Assembly (NCBI GenBank): GCA_963969595.1 | Contig: OZ018416.1 | Span: 6,526,065-6,590,064, forward strand | Direction: 5' to 3' | Length of the DNA: 64,000 nucleotides | Origin: Neckera pumila | Taxonomy: Eukaryota > Streptophyta > Bryopsida > Hypnales > Neckeraceae | Part shown: positions 57,945 through 64,000 of the stretch, one piece after another | Position numbering within the stretch: the first letter of the stretch is position 1 | Layout: each line of letters begins with the position of its first letter | The notes under the pieces: model-generated | Seen by the model: the letters and a program-made list of their open reading frames with translations, nothing else | What the model was told of the DNA's origin: nothing | Database searches by the model: none | Made by a program: the position numbers and the translations under genes

Positions 57945-59649
57945 ATGACCGGTGGCGCGAATTACGAGGCGATGTCGAAGTCGGAAGCCGACCTCGGAGT
58001 TCTGATTCCGTGTCTTCCCGACGACATCGCGCGTCAGTGCTTATTACGAGTCCCCCCGCGTTCGCACTTGCAACTGCAGCAGGTGTCGCCCCGGTGGCGG
58101 GAGCTCGTGAGCAGTCCGAAGTTTTACCAGGAGCGGAAGCGCGAGGGCACGAGTGAGAAGCTGGTGGCGATGGTGCAAGCCCTGGACACGCCTTCGATTG
58201 CCACTGGGAAAGTACCCGAGGCGGCGAAAGCGTCGCCGGTGTTTGGGATTAGCGTCTTGAATGTGCGGAGGAGGACGTGGGAGAGGCTGCCGTGTATTCC
58301 TGACTTCCCCGAAGGTTTACCCATTTTCTGCAGGTAGGCTTCGTATTCTCACCCTTTTCTCAATGGCACACTTTCCTCTTGCTAGCTCAAGTCCTAATTG
58401 CCGTTAAGAAATTCTATACATGACTTGGATCCTTCGATAGCGCAATTATCAAAGCGACTAACTGATTTACAGTGTCGTTTTTGCTAGACCTTGGTCTTGG
58501 GTTACAATCCTTTGTGAGAGTTACGCACACTCGTCTGATTTGCCGTGCTCGTTAAGCCAGTAATTAACAGTAAACATGACTCGACTTAAACTAAGGAGCG
58601 GGCTAAGGAGAAGAGTGCGATTGAACAAGTAGTCGTCCTCTGCACAGGACTGCCAAATGGAAATGGGGTTCTAGTGGTCTGCAATCTCCCACTTTGAAAT
58701 TGCATAAGAAACCGAGTTGATCTTACCTGGTTTAGCGCTTGTACCGTATGATCTCTCTACCACACTAAAATTTAAGGAAATATCACACTTCCTTAAAGTG
58801 TTGCAGACAGTATCCTCTACCTTTATCGGATAGCAAAATGTTTGATTCAAATTCCACATCTGTTCAGGAAATAGATTTTAATGCTTCTCGTATTCTTGCT
58901 GCAGACTGGTGACCGTGGATGGAAAGCTGGTAGTCCTTGGTGGATGGAACCCCACAACATACGAAACTCTTCAATCAGTGTACATCTTCAACTTCGTAAC
59001 TCAGACCTGGTCAAGCGGAGCTCCCATGCCGACCCCGCGTTCCTTCTTCGCATGTGCAGCTGTGGACCAAAATCACATCTTCATTGCAGGAGGCCACGAC
59101 AACTCCAAAATTGCTCTCAAATCAGCTGAATTTTACAACGTCGATACAGATCAGTGGACGTCTCTTCCTCCGATGCACGAAGAGCGAGACGAGTGCACAG
59201 GGCTCTGCAGAGATGGAACCTTCTACGTCGTAAGTGGATACTCTTCAAACTCTCAGGGCCATTTCACTGAAAGTGCGGAGATTTACAATCCATCAACAAA
59301 CTCCTGGGCATTGATAGAAGGCATGTGGAGAGACAGCTCTCATCCACCTGGTCCTTTTGCAGTCATGCTCGGGAGGGTTTACATGGTGAAAGAGCAGAAT
59401 CTTTTGTGTTTCAATGAAGTTAGTGGAACATGGACGGTGGTGGAGACTGTTCCTGATGGTGAAGTGAGCCCTGTGTGTTTAGCGTCTGTGGACGAGGGTT
59501 TGCTTGTTACGGGGCCGTCTCGGAACAGGGAAGAGCTGGGATTTGAGACATACTTGTACAAGCCAAGGTATAAAGGCGGATGGGAGAGTTTTGAACGGCA
59601 GGCTGGGTTCGCTGGCCTGGCTCAATCTTCGCATGTCATTGAAATTTGA
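57945..59649 (+). CDS. F-box/kelch-repeat protein, KISS ME DEADLY (KMD/KFB) type
   Basis: Two exons, 57945-58333 and 58905-59649, join with GT-AG ends and matching phase to give 377 residues (MTGGANYEAMSKSEADLG...HVIEI). The F-box is at about 20-60 (LIPCLPDDIARQCLLRVPPR, then VSPRWRELVSSPKFYQERK). The linker has FGISVLNVRRRTWERLPCIP and PEGLPIFCRLV, which lead into kelch blades (LVVLGGWNP, WSSGAPMPTPRSFFACA, HIFIAGGHDNSKIALKSAEF, WTSLPPMHEERDECTGL, YVVSGYSSNSQGHFTESAEI). This layout is that of Arabidopsis KMD proteins, SCF ubiquitin-ligase adaptors that direct type-B ARR cytokinin regulators and phenylalanine ammonia-lyase to degradation. The start is the first in-frame ATG; upstream the frame has only a GTG. 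The targets in this species cannot be read from sequence. Confidence 0.92.
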
Positions 59650-62208
59650 GTAAAATCAAACTGCAGGTGTTTAGGTCTCTCATTTACTATGGGAATGAGT
59701 GGCTGTAGTAGCAAATTGCTTGTGAGAATCATGAAAGAAGATTTTCCAGCAGGAGCTGCTCGTATGTACAGTACATTTGAAGAAGAGGAAGCAGCATACG
59801 TGATAGATTGGAGGTATGAGTCTCGGGTGTTAGAGCTGGTCTGCAGAAGAAGGTAAATTCAGAATTGCATTCTGGAATTCTACATTGGCGCCAGTACTTT
59901 GGAGAGAAGACTGATTGCGTTGTTCCCAATTTGTTAGCAAATTATGGAGCATGAAATTCTACTTCTGAATGATCAGATTCTGTATTATGAACAGAATTTG
60001 TTGATCTTGTACAATCAGTGGAGCGCGAGTTTTAGGTTCTGAAATGGAAGATGGGCGTACGTCTCCGACTGTTACGAAGTAGAGTTGAGAAAATTTTGTA
60101 GCTAGAGCTTTGTGGTTACATTGTACAGAATTTGACTTTGTATTCTTATTTGATGCTCTATCAAAATTTTGAAATTCTTTGAGATTCTTGCTTCAAGAAG
60201 ATGGGCGTTCGCTTTTACTTCTTTAGCTGCGATTCTTAATTTTCTGATATTTTCTTTCCTCTCGAATGTCATCCAAGATTGGCTATTTCCAGGCATATTG
60301 GATTGCTGTGTAATTTTCATTGGTAATGCTGGTCTTGAGGCTTTTATTTGATTGAAGCCTCAGATCCACAACTTTTGCAATTCCAGTCGAGGCATTTTAC
60401 AGGTGCAGTTTCCCAGAAGTATTCTAAGGTGAAAACACCTAAAACAATGAAAATAAAAAAATTCGGCACAGGTGCAATGTCTTTAGGGGAGGAATTATTT
60501 TTCTCCGGTTAGGAAATCATGAATTTACCAAGAGAAGATATATCTTTTGAATTACCCATGTGAGTTCCATAATCATAGTTGAAAAAGTGTAGACACAGAA
60601 ATCCACCCTAGACTTGCCTATTATTGACCTCTTGAACGTTCAATGCCACTCATTACCTAGAAAAATCCAAAAAGGGGTATGTGGCAACTTTGAAACCATG
60701 CAAAAATTGATGTCCCCAAGTAATTGATGGTAGTCTGTACTAGCAATCTGTATTGGCTTAGCTTATTTACTTTAATAGCATGGTGGCAACTATTTTATTG
60801 TCCCTGATATGGTCTTAATCATGAGAAAATCTACTCAATAATCACTTTGATATATTCCTATTGTGCCTTATGCATGGTCTAGAATTCCCCTTCATTATAT
60901 TCCAAGCATCAAATGACGGTTTCTATAATAGTCTACTTTGAAATTAAAGTGCTTTCAATAGGTGCACCAAAAGATACAAGAATGATTTTAGGTATTTTTA
61001 CTGTAGTTAAGTTGCAATGTTGCCTCTTTTAGAAAAATAAAACTATTGCAACCAATGACATGCAAAAGACTTTAAACTTCAAAATTGAATTCATTTATGA
61101 TGAAATTGCTCATTGAAGGCAAAAAAGACTTGTAAGTTTAGTTTTTTTGACACAAGTGAAAAGCTTTATATTCATTGTGAAAGAGGATACAATTGTCAAA
61201 TAAAAAAGATTGTTGAACCAAAGGCAACACAAACCCTTTCATTTCTACAACTTGTTATTTTTTTAGACATTGAAGTATTGCATCCCTTTTAAGTTTGCAT
61301 CCATCCTCACATATTGATAGTCTTTTTATCAATTTTTTTGACACCAAAGTATCAAAAAATAAGCATTTTTGTGACAATTCTTTGACAATTTAGTTTAAAA
61401 AGACTATAGAAAAGACTATAGTAAATAACACCCTTTTTGAGTAGTGAGAGCCCATGTTATGTATGAAGTCACCAAAAACCTCCATTTATGAAGTGTTTCT
61501 TTCAATACTATTTACCAATGCATTTGACTTCTTGGTTTACTTGACTAATGTCTTTGGTGACAATAAGGTATGGTTGCATGCAATCTAATCACATCAAGTT
61601 ATCTTCTTCTTCAATAGAGGTTTAGGTGCCACCATTGCAAAAAGAGGGGATCAAATACAAATGAACACCTCAAGTGATGCAAATTGTGTTTAATTATTTC
61701 ATTTTGCAAAACTGCAACCTAAACCTCCATTTAGGAAAAAGACAACACTATATAAGTATATTTCATGCAACCTTGTATACCTTCTTGTCATTCAAAGTAA
61801 ATTCAGATTGGATTAGAATTCAAATGCTTTCTACAATAAGCATTAATAGACTTCTTTCAAAGTTGGTTCAATTGAAATTCTAAGTTTACTCTCGAAGCAA
61901 GGATGGCCATATAAGAGCAAGATTTTAGGGTATAAACTTGTAGGGCCCTATATATTTGGCTCTCTCTGCTTCTAAAGCAGATTCAGATTTTAAAGTGAAT
62001 CAACCTTTAATACTCCCTATTGAAAGAGGCTACCACATAAACAAGAATTTACACAACTTTACATATAACCTCCTTTATGAACTTTCTTTATAACTTTTGA
62101 TTAGAAACTGTAAATCATAAACAATTTTTGGAGATTGAAGGCCAACCTCAATTCCCATATTTTCTTAGTTGGACAAGTTTGAAAAAAATTAAATTACTGC
62201 GCGTAATG
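59650..62208. other. no gene recognised
   Basis: It holds the 3' untranslated region of the F-box/kelch gene at its left end. The 60-codon frame at 60169-60351 has no support. The remainder is AT-rich. Confidence 0.4.
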
Positions 62209-62212
62209 TTAA

Positions 62213-62700
62213 CCCCTAAAGTACAGAGTGTTTTCTAAAATTGACGATTTGAGAAAAATCATCATAAAGTATTATTTGAAAGAATATTTTGGAATTGATG
62301 CACAAGTAAAAGTTATAGACTTTGAGTTGTAGATTGTATCCATACAATTAAATTCACCAATGCTATCACCAATATATTTTTATAAATTTTGAAAGAAAAC
62401 TTTCAATTTTTCCTTCTAAGTTTAATTACAAGTAGAATCACAGTGGTTTTTTGAAATTTTGATGTTCTTTAAATCTGACCTCATTTTTGCAAATCTAGTT
62501 TTGAACTAGAATCAATACAATTTTGGCTTGGTCAACCACTTGACATACTTCCACATTTGTAATTTTAGAAAAATAATGTACTCTAATAACACCAAATCCA
62601 ATCATTAGATAGGACAACAACCTGATAAGTATCTCCACAAATTAGCATCCAAGCAATAATGAGAAAAAAACATGAATTTCAATTTGTTCAAGACATCCGG
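62213..62700. mobile_element. left part of a TTAA/CCCCTAAAG element (P12)
   Basis: TTAA at 62209-62212 is followed by CCCCTAAAGTACAGAG. The interior has the GGAATTGATGC block also found just inside the element at 52632. No matching right end was found, so the end given is approximate. Confidence 0.4.
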
Positions 62701-62967
62701 TTAAGACGGAATGTTCAAGGTCTCACCAACATTTTGAGAAGTAGAAAAACATCAATTGGATATCTCAAATGAACCACAACCTAAAATTCCCCTAAACACC
62801 CATACCAAACTGGTATTACCTTAAATTTATGAAATCGTTCATTACTGTATAGTACATCTACAAACACATGGGAGAAATATACCAAAGAATGGGTCATTGC
62901 CTAATAAAAACTAGACGGATAAGAAGATAATGAGTATGGCCTGGAATACATAGTGGTTACACACTAC

Positions 62968-63215
62968 ATTGAATAGTACAATTAGGTTGCCCCAGACTAA
63001 TATCATGACATTCTACACGATATCAATATCTGAGTTACTGTAGAAGGATGTAGAGAAACATGTGTACTACATGGGTTGGTACACTTTCATGGCTTGGGAT
63101 CAAAGAATGGTTTGTGCCTCCATATGGACAAGCCATGAGTCTTGTAATAGCATGAGGTAACTTCTCTAGAATAAGGCAACCTAATTGTCAAGGCAACCCA
63201 ATTGCACTATTTAGT
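62968..63215. mobile_element. MITE family with AATAGTGNAATTAGGTTGCC ends, copy 2
   Basis: GAATAGTACAATTAGGTTGC at the left pairs with GCAACCCAATTGCACTATTT at the right. About 248 bp. It abuts copy 3 directly in the same orientation. Confidence 0.85.
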
Positions 63216-63467
63216 ACACTAAATAGTGCAGTTAGGTTGCCTCACACTAATTTCTTGACATTTTGCACTATATAACTAAGTGAAGTTATTGTAGAAGGAT
63301 GCAGTAATGGAAGAGCCAACTGTCTTGTATGGCTTGGTGCACTGCTTGATGGCTTGGGTTTAGAGAACTGCATGTGCCTCCATGTGGACAAAGCAATGAG
63401 TCTGGAGGTAATTTCTCTCAGCAAGGCAACCTACTTGTTAAGGCAACCCAATTGCGCTATTTAGTGT
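63216..63467. mobile_element. MITE family with AATAGTGNAATTAGGTTGCC ends, copy 3
   Basis: ACTAAATAGTGCAGTTAGG at the left and CCCAATTGCGCTATTTAGTG at the right. It parallels copy 2 throughout (CTTGACATTTTGCAC, TGTAGAAGGATG, GTGCCTCCATGTGGACAA). The junction between the two copies is the palindrome ACTATTTAGT-AC-ACTAAATAGT. Confidence 0.85.
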
Positions 63468-63527
63468 AAGTTATGCATCAATATGGCTAAGAAAGACCGA
63501 CTGTCGGAACCCAATTCCTCATGAATA

Positions 63528-64000
63528 TTATCTATTTTGTTCTAACTGCAATATCTGTGAGTCTATCTCCTGCAGCTCACTCTGCATGTTCTGTAAAAAA
63601 TGTGGATCTTTCGCCAAGCTGTCTTTGAATTTCTCATGATCAGTCGCAGCCTTCTTGTAACCTGCCTCCACTTTCTGCACAGCAATGGCATCCAGTTCGT
63701 AAGCATACCAGCGTGTTGTGAAGCCAGTCGCTGACAAAATACTCTGTAAAAACTACCTTTGATAACCTAGCCAACAGAGACAGAGATAGCAGTGAAACTT
63801 ATGAATGATACAAAAAACATGAATCCAGAGCCCACAGAAACAGCGAACGCACCTTTTTACCGCTCTTTGTTAGTTCAATACCCTCCTTGTCGTGAGTGGG
63901 CACACCACGCTCATCAAATGCAAAATCTTTGAACTCGTCTTTGCCCTTGAAGACTTCTTTCGGTGATATGGATGCCGCTTCATGTTTCTCAAGCAAATTT
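63528..64000 (-). CDS. C-terminal exons of a gene resembling eukaryotic cysteinyl-tRNA synthetase (partial)
   Basis: The exon from the window edge to 63853 ends AAAAAG|GTGCGT and encodes ISPKEVFKGKDEFKDFAFDE, RGVPTHDKEGIELTKSGKK. This closely follows the tail of animal and fungal cytosolic CysRS (PPSEMF...KFDENGLPTHD.EGKELSKGQ.KK). A 109-bp intron follows, then exon 63528-63743 in phase, encoding a further 71 residues rich in charge with a coiled-coil look (LQNMQSELQEIDSQILQLEQ) and a stop at 63528-63530. In the known family the residues after the shared motif form a short basic tail, so the last exon is unusual. The catalytic part lies outside the window and the call rests on about 40 residues. 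Confidence 0.45.

Noticed and set aside
1..64000. tRNA or rRNA genes
   Set aside because: No stretch with recognisable tRNA boxes or rRNA sequence was noticed; an RNA-specific scan could not be run.

Overview
The window is nuclear DNA from a land plant: AT-rich, intron-bearing genes in a repeat-dense background. A three-DM10 ciliary protein (EFHC1/Rib72 type) is kept only in plants with swimming sperm. Together with a TIR/NB/LRR immune-receptor relic and a KISS-ME-DEADLY-type F-box/kelch gene, this points to a seed-free plant, most likely a bryophyte such as a liverwort or moss. Species is not proven; ferns, lycophytes and cycads are not excluded.

Layout. 1-1600: minus-strand relic of a retroelement gag-like ORF (DUF4283-like region, CCHC zinc knuckle, heptad-repeat segment). 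2224-9516: one dead TIR-NB-LRR gene on the plus strand, cut by a 3.5-kb element rich in CCGGAT motifs (2926-6425, itself carrying a broken gag-like ORF) and by a 0.92-kb TTAA-flanked element (8178-9100). 9517-18261: no gene; several MITE-like elements. 18262-32533: an apparently intact 11-exon EFHC/Rib72-like gene on the minus strand, encoding about 654 residues, with introns filled by nested repeats. 32534-57234: about 25 kb of mostly repeat DNA. 57945-59649: an intact two-exon F-box/kelch gene with a tandemly repeated leader. 59650-63527: no gene; a tandem MITE pair. 63528-64000: the last two exons of a minus-strand gene that resembles the C-terminus of eukaryotic cysteinyl-tRNA synthetase.

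The most striking structure is not a gene. A superfamily of 0.65-1 kb elements starts with CCCCTAAAGG-like termini and is flanked by TTAA, the hallmark of piggyBac-type transposons, but carries no transposase. At least a dozen copies are present. They nest (one inside another at 34665-35588) and form chains in which adjacent elements share a single TTAA (22199-24097; 43469-47299; smaller units at 30240-30829). At least six other short inverted-repeat families are also present, including a Harbinger-like element with both filled and empty TTA target sites preserved in a local duplication, and a foldback element with a copied-in 26-bp flank.

The three live genes are unrelated in function: sperm axoneme, protein turnover and (probably) translation. 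No operon-like or pathway clustering is seen.
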